A stretch of DNA of 64,000 nucleotides from positions 1 through 64,000 of the forward strand of contig PBUB01000011.1 of the NCBI GenBank assembly GCA_002729885.1, read 5' to 3'. The DNA is from Spirochaetaceae bacterium. Lineage in GTDB: Bacteria; Spirochaetota; Leptospiria; Leptospirales; Leptonemataceae. The notes under the pieces are model-generated. The model saw only the letters and a list, made by a program, of their open reading frames with translations, did not search any database and had not been told where the DNA came from. The position numbers and the translations under genes were made by a program. Each line of letters starts with the position of its first letter. The stretch's first letter is position 1. Shown in pieces: positions 42,451-51,041 of this stretch.

Positions 42451-45400
42451 TTAGATCCGCGCCTGCGCTTTATTCTGCTGCATCTTCATGGCATTCTCTT
42501 CTTCCATTTTCTGCAGCGCCATTTTGTAATCTCCAGGGATCACTTTTACAAATTCTCGAATTCTTTCCGGCCAATCCTTCAGGATTTCAGCGGCTCTTGT
42601 AGAGTTCGTGTACTCCTGATGTCTGGTAATCATATGCAGTACTTCGTCGATATCCTGGGGCTCTACCAGAGGCTCCAGATCCACCATAGCTGCATTTACC
42701 TGCTCTCGAAATTTATTTGCAGGATCCCAGATATAGGCAATTCCACCGGACATACCGGCTGCAAAGTTACGTCCGGTTGTTCCCAGGATGACCACGCGAC
42801 CGCCGGTCATATATTCGCATCCATGATCGCCCACACCTTCAACTACTGCGCGGGCGCCGGAATTTCGCACTGCGAATCGCTCTCCGGCCATTCCATTGAA
42901 GTAGGCCTCGCCGGATGTGGCGCCGTAAAGACAGGTATTACCAATTACGATGTTATCTGCAGGATCAAACTCCGCATGCACCGGAGTAATCACCGCCAGA
43001 CGTCCACCGGACAGACCTTTTCCTACGTAGTCATTTCCCTGACCGGTAAGGGATAAGGTTACGCCTCGAGTTAGAAAGGCACCAAAGCTCTGACCTGCAT
43101 ACCCATTCATTTTGATCTGCAGGGTATGGTCTGGCAGACCTTCTTCGCCGTAACGTTTGGCGATTTCCCCGGAAAGCATGGCACCCACGGTCCGGTCTGT
43201 ATTCTGTACCGGAATTTCAATGGTAGTGGGTTCCTGATTTTCCAGAGCCGGTCTGGCTTTTTCTATTAGAACATGGTCAATCTGCTTGTCCAGTCCATGA
43301 TCCTGTTCTTTGGCACAGTACAGACCGGTTCCAAAGGCAGGCTTTGGCTTGTTCAGAATCTTGCTCAGTTCCAGACCACGTGCTTTCCAGTGATCCTTCA
43401 GTCGTACAGGGCGGATGCGCTCCACCTGCCCGATCATTTCATTCATTGTGCGAAATCCCATTTCAGCCATTAGCTCGCGCACTTCCGTGGCTACAAAAGT
43501 TAGATATCGCACCAGATGCTCTGGTTGTCCGCTGAACTTCTTGCGAAGATCCGGATCCTGAGTAGCGATACCCACAGGACAGGTATTCAGATGGCATTTA
43601 CGCATCATTATACATCCCTGGGTTACCAGAGCGGCTGTGGAGAATCCGTATTCCTCGGCCCCCAGCAATGCAGCCACGACCACGTCGCGACCGGTCATCA
43701 TTTTACCATCGCTACCCACTACTACGCGATCTCGCAATCCTTCTGCAACAAGCGTCTGATGGGTCTCAGAAAGACCGATTTCCCAGGGAGTTCCTGCGTA
43801 ATGGATGGAAGAAATGGGACTGGCCCCTGTTCCACCATCATGGCCGGAAATCAGGATATGGTCCGCATGGGCTTTGGCCACACCGGCAGCCACGGTGCCC
43901 ACTCCCACAGAGCTAACCAGCTTCACACTAATGCGAGCCTTTGGATTCACGTTTTTTAGATCGAAGATCAGCTGTGCAAGATCCTCGATAGAATAGATAT
44001 CATGGTGCGGAGGAGGAGAAATTAAAGTTACGCCGGGAGTGGAAAAACGCAGTTTAGCGATGTAGTTGTCCACTTTATGGCCTGGTAACTGACCACCTTC
44101 GCCTGGCTTGGCACCCTGGGCCATCTTGATCTGGATATCATCTGCATTTACCAGATACTGTGTGGTGACGCCAAATCGTCCGGAAGCCACCTGCTTGATG
44201 GAACTTCGCATGGAATCCCCGTTTTCCATGGGGTTGTAGCGAATGGCATCTTCACCGCCCTCACCGGTATTGGATTTTCCTCCAATGCGGTTCATGGCAA
44301 TGGCCAGATTGGTATGGCTTTCCCAGGAAATGGAGCCAAAGCTCATGGCCCCGGTTTGAAATCGCTTCAGAATATTTTCCAGGGGCTCCACTTCTTCCAG
44401 AGGAATTGCGTTACGACGATCCAGATCAAAAAGGCTTCTCAGAGTGATGCGATCTTTGCCGGTTTCGTATACTTCCTGGCTGAATTCCTTGTACAACTCA
44501 TAGTTATCTGTATGAGTGGAATGCTGTAGCTTGAAGATAGTCATGGGGTTCCACAGATGCTTCTCCCCGTACTTGCGATAATGGTGATGACTTCCTGGAG
44601 CGAGCACCCCTGGGTAGTAGGTTGAATCGTATGCCTGGCGATGGCGACGAATGGCCTCTTCTTCCAGCATCTCCATACTCATGCCTTCCACAAGAGTATA
44701 GGTTCCTGTAAAATAGGTGTTCACCAGCTCGGAATCCAGTCCTACCGCTTCATAGATTTGAGCGCCGGTATAGGACTGCAGCGTGGAAATCCCCATCTTG
44801 GAGAAGATCTTGAACAGGCCTTTGCCAATGCCCTTGATGTAGTTCTTGCGAGCATCTTTGATATCCTGCACTTCAGGAAGGGCCCCTTCTTTGTGCAGAT
44901 CTACCAGGGTTTCAAATGCCAGGTACGGATTGATGCCGTTTGCACCATAACCCAGTAGCATGGCAAAGTGAGCTACTTCTCTGGGCTCTCCGGATTCAAT
45001 GATCAATCCAGTCTTGGTCCGCAGGCCGGCGCGAATCAAGAAGTGATGCACTCCAGCCATGGCCAGTAGACTGGGGATGGCGGCCATATTATGGGCCACA
45101 CCGCGGTCGCTAAGAATAATCAGGTTATAACCGTTTCGCACAGCCTGGGCTGCTTCGTCGCAGATCTGATCCAGGCGGTTTCGCATACCATGCTTTGCAT
45201 CCGGATCAAACAGGATGTTTATGGTAATGGTCTTGAATTTTCCCTGCTTGATGCTTCGAATCTTCTCCAGCTCATTGTTGGTGAGCACAGGATGTTCCAG
45301 TTCGATGCGATGAGCATGCTCGGGTGTTTCGTCCAGGATGTTTCCTTCCGGCCCCACCCAGGTGGTAAGATCCATAACCAGGTCTTCTCGAATAGGGTCG

Positions 45401-47019
45401 ATAGGCGGATTGGTTACCTGAGCAAACAGCTGCTTGAAATATCGAAATAGAGGCTGTGGTTTCTCGCTGAGTACGGCCAGCGAAACGTCATCTCCCATGG
45501 AGCCCACAGGCTCTTCGCCGCTGATAGCCATGGGTCGCATGAGAGTCATTACCTCTTCCGAGGTGTAGCCAAAGGCTCGCTGACGCTCTCTAATGCTATC
45601 ATGATCTGGCTGATAAACAAACGGAGGATCCGGTAACTGGCTCAGACGAATCATCTGAGTATCGATCCATTCCAGGTATGGCTTCTGATCAACTATCTGG
45701 CCTTTGATTTCTTCGTCGTCGACGATTCGTCCCTGCTCCAGATCGATCAAAAACATTCTACCTGGCTGCAAGCGACCGCTGCGAGCCACGTTGGAAGGCT
45801 CCACCGGTAGAGTTCCTACTTCGGAGGACATGATAATCAATCCATCTCTGGTTTCCAGATACCGAGCCGGGCGAAGACCATTTCGGTCCAGGGTAGCTCC
45901 AATCACTCGACCATCGGTGAAAGCCACAGCGGCTGGCCCATCCCAGGGTTCCATCATGGTTGCATGGTATTCGTAGAAGGCCCGTTTTTCAGGACTCATT
46001 CCTTTTTTCTTACCCCAGGCTTCCGGAATCATCATCATCATTGCATGGGGCAATGATCGACCGGCCATGTACAGAAGCTCCAGCACTGTATCGAATGTGG
46101 CTGAATCGCTCTGACCTTCCATGATGATTGGCAGCATTCTACGGAGATCTTTCCCATAGTAGGGACTTTCCATAATCATCTGGCGGGCAGCCATCCAGTT
46201 GATATTACCCCGGAGAGTGTTGATTTCTCCGTTATGGGCAATCATACGAAACGGATGAGCCAGATCCCAGGTAGGAAAGGTATTGGTAGAAAAGCGCATG
46301 TGGATCATGGCCAGCGCGGATTCCATATCCTCTGCTTTTAGATCCGGATAAAATTCAGGAAGCTGCTCGGAGAGAAGCATTCCTTTATAGTTGATAGTGC
46401 GGCTGGAAAAGGAAGGTACATAGTACTGACTGCGATCCAGCTTATGCTCTGCACGTACTCGACGGTCAATCACCCGTCGAATTAGATACAGTCTTCGTTC
46501 GAAATCGCTATTGGTTTCCAGATCGTCGGATGCCTGGATAAAGCATTGCTTGAACACCGGCATGGTGGCCCGGGCCCCTTCTCCGCAATGTTCTTCATCA
46601 ATAGGAACGTCTCTCCAGGCCAGAAAGGTCTGACCTTCATCCATCACCACTTTTTCGATGATGTTTTCCACCGCTTTGCGGACGGTTCGATTCTGTGGAA
46701 GGTAGACAAATCCTATGGCGTAGCGGCCTTCCGGAGGTAAAATGATATCACAATCTTCCTTGGCTACTCGGCGGAAGAATTTATCGGGAATCTGAAGCAA
46801 TAAGCCAGCGCCGTCCCCGGTCAGTGGATCCGCCCCCACAGCTCCTCTGTGCGCCAGGTTGCAAACAACCTGAAGGCCCATATCTACAACCTTGCGGGAT
46901 TTGACGCCTTTGATATCGGCTACGAAGCCCACGCCACAGGCATCGCGCGCCATATCCGGGTCAAAGAGTCCGCTTTTCTGCGGTATAAAATTCCGGTTGC
47001 CTGCATTTTCCATATTCAT
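42451..47019 (-). CDS. gltB: Glutamate synthase large subunit
   Basis: A 1522-residue enzyme that makes two glutamates from glutamine and 2-oxoglutarate. A short propeptide of 27 residues precedes the catalytic Cys28 in ARDACGVGFVAD. The glutaminase domain has NGEINTLRGN; the FMN/synthase domain has GEGGEDAIRYNP and GHDGGTGASP. The 3Fe-4S cysteines are in GCIMMRKCHLNTCPVGIAT, shown as CIMMRKCHLNTCPVG. The C-terminal GXGXG-repeat region (GRVVILGTTGRNFAAGMSGG) is complete. gltD follows. Confidence 0.97.
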   Translation of the reverse strand: MNMENAGNRNFIPQKSGLFDPDMARDACGVGFVADIKGVKSRKVVDMGLQVVCNLAHRGAVGADPLTGDGAGLLLQIPDKFFRRVAKEDCDIILPPEGRYAIGFVYLPQNRTVRKAVENIIEKVVMDEGQTFLAWRDVPIDEEHCGEGARATMPVFKQCFIQASDDLETNSDFERRLYLIRRVIDRRVRAEHKLDRSQYYVPSFSSRTINYKGMLLSEQLPEFYPDLKAEDMESALAMIHMRFSTNTFPTWDLAHPFRMIAHNGEINTLRGNINWMAARQMIMESPYYGKDLRRMLPIIMEGQSDSATFDTVLELLYMAGRSLPHAMMMMIPEAWGKKKGMSPEKRAFYEYHATMMEPWDGPAAVAFTDGRVIGATLDRNGLRPARYLETRDGLIIMSSEVGTLPVEPSNVARSGRLQPGRMFLIDLEQGRIVDDEEIKGQIVDQKPYLEWIDTQMIRLSQLPDPPFVYQPDHDSIRERQRAFGYTSEEVMTLMRPMAISGEEPVGSMGDDVSLAVLSEKPQPLFRYFKQLFAQVTNPPIDPIREDLVMDLTTWVGPEGNILDETPEHAHRIELEHPVLTNNELEKIRSIKQGKFKTITINILFDPDAKHGMRNRLDQICDEAAQAVRNGYNLIILSDRGVAHNMAAIPSLLAMAGVHHFLIRAGLRTKTGLIIESGEPREVAHFAMLLGYGANGINPYLAFETLVDLHKEGALPEVQDIKDARKNYIKGIGKGLFKIFSKMGISTLQSYTGAQIYEAVGLDSELVNTYFTGTYTLVEGMSMEMLEEEAIRRHRQAYDSTYYPGVLAPGSHHHYRKYGEKHLWNPMTIFKLQHSTHTDNYELYKEFSQEVYETGKDRITLRSLFDLDRRNAIPLEEVEPLENILKRFQTGAMSFGSISWESHTNLAIAMNRIGGKSNTGEGGEDAIRYNPMENGDSMRSSIKQVASGRFGVTTQYLVNADDIQIKMAQGAKPGEGGQLPGHKVDNYIAKLRFSTPGVTLISPPPHHDIYSIEDLAQLIFDLKNVNPKARISVKLVSSVGVGTVAAGVAKAHADHILISGHDGGTGASPISSIHYAGTPWEIGLSETHQTLVAEGLRDRVVVGSDGKMMTGRDVVVAALLGAEEYGFSTAALVTQGCIMMRKCHLNTCPVGIATQDPDLRKKFSGQPEHLVRYLTFVATEVRELMAEMGFRTMNEMIGQVERIRPVRLKDHWKARGLELSKILNKPKPAFGTGLYCAKEQDHGLDKQIDHVLIEKARPALENQEPTTIEIPVQNTDRTVGAMLSGEIAKRYGEEGLPDHTLQIKMNGYAGQSFGAFLTRGVTLSLTGQGNDYVGKGLSGGRLAVITPVHAEFDPADNIVIGNTCLYGATSGEAYFNGMAGERFAVRNSGARAVVEGVGDHGCEYMTGGRVVILGTTGRNFAAGMSGGIAYIWDPANKFREQVNAAMVDLEPLVEPQDIDEVLHMITRHQEYTNSTRAAEILKDWPERIREFVKVIPGDYKMALQKMEEENAMKMQQNKAQARI

Positions 47020-47092
47020 ACTATCCTACAAACAGGGAACTTCCCCATCCTGACCAGAGTCCAAAATAGCTCGTTTCCTGTAAATGTACTAA

Positions 47093-47587
47093 ATGAGAGC
47101 CCTATCGTCCTTGCTTTCGTACAGCCGTTTGAGCCCAAAATTTTACAATCTAGCCTGTTTGCCCTGGCCAGTTTCTCTTCGAGTTGCCTGGCTTTGCAGC
47201 ATTCTGGCTATTGCATTCCTGGTCCCTTTGAACCCGATTCAGGCTCAGCCAGATTCGGATCTAGAACAGGAAGATTGGCGGATTGTTGCCCGAGGGCAGC
47301 CGCTGGAAATGCCCGGCTACGATTTGTTCAGCGTCAAGATTGTGAACGAGGCCGATGAAGACCGTAGCGTGCTGGGGCTGATTCATCTGGCCAGCCGATC
47401 CAGCTCCGGAAATCCCGGAAAAACCGCCAAATGTCAGTTTTTTGCCTCCGTGCCTGCAGGCAAGTCGGTTGAGATTCAGGTTCCCTGTGTCTGGGAAACG
47501 GAAAAAGGCGGTCAGGCAGACTCAATCAAGCTGGAAATCGAAAAGAGTTATCCCTTTCTACTGGAAAGCGAAGATCCGGAAGGCTGA
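47093..47587 (+). CDS. Secreted protein of unknown function
   Basis: A 164-residue protein. The signal peptide (VAWLCSILAIAFLVPL, cleavage after IQA) is preceded by about 30 residues, so the true start may differ; the only ATG is at 47093. The mature domain has EMPGYDLFSVKIVNEAD and Ser/Gly-rich loops with a pair of cysteines (KCQFFASVPAG and VPCVWET) that may bond. A beta-sandwich is plausible. No family is recognised. It is divergent from gltB. Confidence 0.7.
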   Translation: MRALSSLLSYSRLSPKFYNLACLPWPVSLRVAWLCSILAIAFLVPLNPIQAQPDSDLEQEDWRIVARGQPLEMPGYDLFSVKIVNEADEDRSVLGLIHLASRSSSGNPGKTAKCQFFASVPAGKSVEIQVPCVWETEKGGQADSIKLEIEKSYPFLLESEDPEG

Positions 47588-47762
47588 TACTTGCCTGGCG
47601 GTGCATCGGCAATGGGTGTATTGCGGGTTCAGCCTGTAGTCAAGTCCAGTTATTGAATTGGTGGCCATTCATCCGGTTCCGGCCGCTAAAAAAAGATCCG
47701 AAACATCTGCACCGAGCCCTGACTCTGGCAGGACGTCAACGTGACAGACAAGATGGAACTAT

Positions 47763-48068
47763 TCAGCTATCGTCTTGCCTGAACCGCGGATCTTTGATCT
47801 TCTTTTCCCAGTAACTCTCTGGCAACGCCATGCGTACACTATGAGCCAGATGGTCCGCCGATATAGCATCGATTCGGCCAACCTCAAATCCAATGTTCTG
47901 CTCGAGTAAATATACGTAAACGTTAGGGCCTCCGAAAACTTCATCCACTGGAGAGCAAGTGATTCGTAGATCGTAAGGATAGTATTCTATCAGTCGCTCT
48001 TTCAAATGGTTGAGGTGGATCGCATAGCTATCGTCAAATCCGTTCCAATCAGAAAGCAAAACTACCAC
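47763..48068 (-). CDS. Small protein of unknown function, second of an overlapping pair
   Basis: A 101-residue protein starting with GTG at 48068, whose start overlaps the stop codon of the previous gene (GTGGTAG). It has DSYAIHLNHLKERLIEYYPYDL, then CSPVDEVFGGPNVYVYLLEQ and a basic C-terminus (WEKKIKDPRFRQDDS). No family is recognised. Base composition is richer in AT than the surrounding gltB region. It may be produced in a fixed ratio with its partner. Confidence 0.65.
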   Translation of the reverse strand: MVVLLSDWNGFDDSYAIHLNHLKERLIEYYPYDLRITCSPVDEVFGGPNVYVYLLEQNIGFEVGRIDAISADHLAHSVRMALPESYWEKKIKDPRFRQDDS

Positions 48069-48355
48069 CAGTCGTACCCTTTCGTCAGATGCTTTCTCTG
48101 ACGCTCATCACGTATCATCTCGAGTTTCACTCGAATCTCATCTGCGATTGCTTCCGGACGCTTATCCATATGGTCCCGAATCACAAGACTTGCCTTCTCC
48201 GCGGGTACCTCCACAACCAGGGCCTTCCCTCTTGAATCCACCGCTGGCTGCACCTCAGCCAGCATTTCCAATGGCTCCTCTCCTAGAAGGGACAACTTAA
48301 GAGAATCCGTGTAACGTTCTTCCTCCGAAGAAAAGCCAGTCCACTTTGTCAGCAT
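48062..48355 (-). CDS. Small protein of unknown function, first of an overlapping pair
   Basis: A 97-residue protein from the ATG at 48355, preceded by the very strong ribosome site GGGGGG three bases away. It contains a charged helical middle and a C-terminus with many Lys/Arg/Asp (RVKLEMIRDERQRKHLTK) ending DWW. No family is recognised, though the KALVVEVPAEKASLVIRDHM stretch has a regular beta-helix pattern. It is co-translated with the 101-residue protein downstream. Confidence 0.65.
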   Translation of the reverse strand: MLTKWTGFSSEEERYTDSLKLSLLGEEPLEMLAEVQPAVDSRGKALVVEVPAEKASLVIRDHMDKRPEAIADEIRVKLEMIRDERQRKHLTKGYDWW

Positions 48356-48370
48356 ATTCCCCCCTATCAA

Positions 48371-48867
48371 TAAACAACCATATACCGGACTACATTTTTA
48401 CTAATTTTCTCCTACTATATACTCAGGAGAGAATAGACTCAAAGGATAATGGAAGCAGTTCCTGGATCCAGGAATTCTGTAGCGACGCCAACGCTCCGGA
48501 GCGGAGCGATGACTCCCTATGGTTTTAGATCTATGGAATCCCATCGAGTCGAGATGCACGTAGATCGAGAGGAATCGACTTGCTATCAGGAGCCAGGTTT
48601 GTCCCTGCGCTACCCCAATTCAACCAGGCATAATTCCAAGCAAAAATCCCATGGATCAGCTATACTTCAATTCTCCTGGAATCCCAGGGATTCGTTCATT
48701 TCGCATCCGGCGACTAAATACCCAGCAGGAAACCTCGAAGGCCACCACTCGAACGTTAGATTGAATTATTTTGTAGGAGCCCGGTTTAATCCCTTGACCC
48801 AGCCTAAATCTCCATCCATAGAAGAAGTGCAACGTCCGATGCAAACGTGCTACGGATTATTTCAGAT
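48371..48867. other. Long upstream region with palindromes, no convincing gene
   Basis: About 500 bp between two divergent genes. A perfect 16-bp palindrome, TTCCTGGATCCAGGAA, is at 48459-48474, and a Cys/Ser/Pro-rich 140-codon plus frame (48449-48871) looks unlike a protein. The AT-rich part near 48400 may hold a minus-strand promoter for the gene pair (TATAGT box near 48420). Nothing else is recognised. Confidence 0.5.
48459..48474. repeat. Perfect 16-bp palindrome
   Basis: TTCCTGGATCCAGGAA is its own reverse complement. It lies upstream of the NHL-repeat lipoprotein gene, in a noncoding region. It may be a binding site for a dimeric protein, or chance. Confidence 0.5.
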
Positions 48868-49824
48868 ATGAAGGCCGGGATTCAAAATATCACCCTACTC
48901 ATTCTGTCAGGAGCATTCTATATACTGAGCTGCCGCGCTCCGTTGGAATGCAGGTTGGATGACCCTTCCTGCGCCCCGGTAGCCGCTGCAACATTTTTGC
49001 TCGTCCCGAAGGATCCGGGCCCCCTTTTTGCCGCTTCAAGAGGCACTAACGCTGCGGTAAGGGTAGATGAATTTAAGAGTGGGCAACTGAGTATCTATCA
49101 GCCCGGGGCTTCCATCGACGGCCCGCAGGGCATAGCAGCGGATTTCCAGGGAAACATCTATATCTCGTCGGGGAACATCGACAGCGTGATGCGTATTCAG
49201 GATATGTCGGGAAGTGGCCAGATGATTTATAACCCTGGTATTGCGACTCTGGATCGTCCCACAGGGATGGCAGTAGATTCTATAGGCCGCATCTATATTT
49301 GTTCCCGGGATACCGATTCCCTGATCCGAATCGATCATATAGATGGCTCTGGTCTCGTCATTTATCAACCGGGAATTGCAATTCTGGATGGTCCGCAGGG
49401 TGTGGCAATCGATGGGCTGGGGCGCATCTACATTGCATCAGGTTTGACAGATTCAGTGGTGCGCATTGATGATATGAGTGGGGCCCGTCAAACTATCTAT
49501 GCTCCGGGGGCTGCGACAATATCTGCACCAAAGCGCATAGACATTGATCCGTTCAATCGAATATACATTACGTCCGAAGTCGATGATAAGTTGATCCGAA
49601 TCGATGATATGCTGGGTTCCGGACTAGTGGAGTATTCCCCTGGCACAGCTATACTGGATGGCCCGGTGGGAGTGGAAGTGGATATTAATGGGTGGATTTA
49701 TTTGACTACTCTGGTAGGAAAAGGCATTTTGCGAATAGAGGACATGCTGGGAACCAATGCCACAATCCTGGACCCCGACGATACTCAGCTAGATTTCCCT
49801 CAGCAAATCGAATTCATCCGATAG
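48868..49824 (+). CDS. NHL-type beta-propeller lipoprotein
   Basis: About 318 residues from ATG 48868 (an ATG seven codons upstream is open). The signal peptide ends SGAFYILSC; the mature tail is Cys-rich (RAPLECRLDDPSCAPV) with a Leu/Val stretch (AATFLLVP) before the domain. Six repeats of about 42 residues follow, with the pattern LDGPQGVAIDGLGRIYIAS and DSVVRIDDMSG, shown as GPQGVAIDGLGRIYIAS. This gives a six-bladed propeller. NHL propellers bind proteins, RNA or sugars; the role here is unknown. The surface location follows from the lipobox. Confidence 0.85.
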   Translation: MKAGIQNITLLILSGAFYILSCRAPLECRLDDPSCAPVAAATFLLVPKDPGPLFAASRGTNAAVRVDEFKSGQLSIYQPGASIDGPQGIAADFQGNIYISSGNIDSVMRIQDMSGSGQMIYNPGIATLDRPTGMAVDSIGRIYICSRDTDSLIRIDHIDGSGLVIYQPGIAILDGPQGVAIDGLGRIYIASGLTDSVVRIDDMSGARQTIYAPGAATISAPKRIDIDPFNRIYITSEVDDKLIRIDDMLGSGLVEYSPGTAILDGPVGVEVDINGWIYLTTLVGKGILRIEDMLGTNATILDPDDTQLDFPQQIEFIR

Positions 49825-49856
49825 CTCCGGGCAACCTTAATTCAAATAGCACCAGA

Positions 49857-49895
49857 CTGATGCCTGCCAGACGGCAGGACATCGTCTTGCATCAG
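49857..49895. terminator. Nested hairpin between convergent genes
   Basis: CTGATGC and GCATCAG enclose a second hairpin, CCTGCC/GGCAGG. It sits between the NHL lipoprotein gene (plus, ends 49824) and the Tudor-knot gene (minus, ends 49910). There is GGGTTT after it on the plus strand, a poor T-run. Confidence 0.5.
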
Positions 49896-49909
49896 GGTTT
49901 CGATTCTGG

Positions 49910-50194
49910 CTATTTAATCCGATCCGGCGTTACCCATTCGTCCCAGGAATCGCTCCAGCCAGTGTAGTGGATGTAGTACTGGCTACAGTCATCCTTTACT
50001 TTGAGAATCTGAGCATCGTACCATTTTCCTTTCCACATTACCTGAACCGACTGAGCTACATCGTATTCGCATTCGGCGGTGTTCACAGGCACAGGGCTGG
50101 CATCTGGTGCCGTAGATCGAACCGGCATAGCCATTACAGCAGAAAGACCGCCAGCCAGCAGAAATGAGATCAACAATGCACGAAACGTATTCAT
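49910..50194 (-). CDS. Secreted protein with a chromo/Tudor-knot-like domain
   Basis: A 94-residue protein with a signal peptide (LISFLLAGGLSAVMA). After a short Pro-rich stretch, the domain reads VQVMWKGKWYDAQILKVKDD, then YYIHYTGWSDSWDEWV. This W-KW-(A)IL-YxIHYxGWxxSWDEWV pattern is the Tudor-knot/chromo-barrel fold best known from eukaryotic chromatin proteins such as MSL3/Esa1, where it binds methylated lysine or RNA. Finding it exported and alone in a bacterium is unusual; a role on the cell surface or periplasm is inferred from the signal peptide. Confidence 0.8.
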   Translation of the reverse strand: MNTFRALLISFLLAGGLSAVMAMPVRSTAPDASPVPVNTAECEYDVAQSVQVMWKGKWYDAQILKVKDDCSQYYIHYTGWSDSWDEWVTPDRIK

Positions 50195-50338
50195 AGACTC
50201 CTCCTCTTTCGGGCACTGATTCTGGTGCCGGACGAGAGGCCTTTCAATACTTTTTTCCTTTTTTCTGCTCCGAGTAAGTGAGGAATCGATGAATTCCGGG
50301 CCTATTCCCGGCCGAAAGCACAGGCCCTTTCTGCGCGC

Positions 50339-50905
50339 TTAGATGCCCCGACTGATATGTTCCACGAGAATTCTTGATCCGATTCCCAGGAGTATTACCC
50401 CGCCCAGAGCTGCAGCATAGCGATCCAGGGGCCCTCGGGAATAGCGCCCCAGGATAACCCCCAGAAGAGTCATGATCGCCGCTACCAGTCCTATGCAGAG
50501 CACTGGAACAAGAATGCTTACCGACATGACCGAAAAGCTCAATCCAGCAGCCATTGCATCAATGCTGGTTGCCACAGAAAGGGTAAGAAGGCCCTTCCAG
50601 GTCATGACCCTGGTTATATCCTCCGCACCATCGTCCTGCCAGGCTTCATAGAATAGATGCAGTGCAATAATTGCCAGTAAGCCAAAGGCCACCCAGTGAT
50701 CGAAAGGAGCAATCAAATCCGTGAAAGCCCTTCCTCCTGACCAGCCTAGAAAGGGCATGAAGCCCTGGAAAAAGCCAAATAGAATCGCCATACGTATGGC
50801 TTCAGCAGCTGAAGAGACTCGCTTGCCCAGGCTGGCAGCGAAGGCCACGGCGAAACAATCCATGGCCAATCCCAGAGAAATCAATCCAATATCCAGAAAA
50901 TCCAA
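50339..50905 (-). CDS. mntP: Manganese efflux pump MntP
   Basis: A 188-residue protein of the MntP/YebN family with six membrane helices in two repeats. Key acidic residues are in AMDCFAVAFAASLGKR and SVATSIDAMAAGLSF, both in the membrane. A start at TTG (50905) fits the family N-terminus; no in-frame ATG upstream fits and an ATG at 50910 is in another frame. I looked for a manganese riboswitch upstream and do not see the consensus clearly. It is divergent from a DUF4386 gene with about 135 bp between. Confidence 0.93.
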   Translation of the reverse strand: MDFLDIGLISLGLAMDCFAVAFAASLGKRVSSAAEAIRMAILFGFFQGFMPFLGWSGGRAFTDLIAPFDHWVAFGLLAIIALHLFYEAWQDDGAEDITRVMTWKGLLTLSVATSIDAMAAGLSFSVMSVSILVPVLCIGLVAAIMTLLGVILGRYSRGPLDRYAAALGGVILLGIGSRILVEHISRGI

Positions 50906-50992
50906 ACCATGCCAGCGAAGAGCTACCTGCCGCCCCTCGCAAGAAAAAGTTCTGCGCCCTCAGCCCAATCTTATTGGCTTGACACGAATGTG

Positions 50993-51007
50993 ACTTACAC
51001 TGTAAGT
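50993..51007. promoter_or_regulatory. Palindromic operator-like site upstream of DUF4386 gene
   Basis: ACTTACACTGTAAGT is a perfect 7-bp inverted repeat around one base. It overlaps a plausible promoter (TTGGCT at 50974, TACACT at 50996, with 16 bp between). Such TTACA-TGTAA sites are typical operators of TetR-type regulators. It could serve the DUF4386 gene, mntP, or both. Confidence 0.5.
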
Positions 51008-51041
51008 TTCCGACTCCCAAAGATTCCCCGGAGAAATTGCA

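Noticed and set aside
48449-48871. 140-codon plus-strand frame
   Set aside because: Ser/Arg/Pro/His-rich without hydrophobic core, no ribosome site, overlaps the start of the NHL lipoprotein gene.
50906-51041. Manganese (yybP-ykoY) riboswitch upstream of mntP
   Set aside because: G-rich segments are present but the conserved loop sequences and pairing cannot be laid out.
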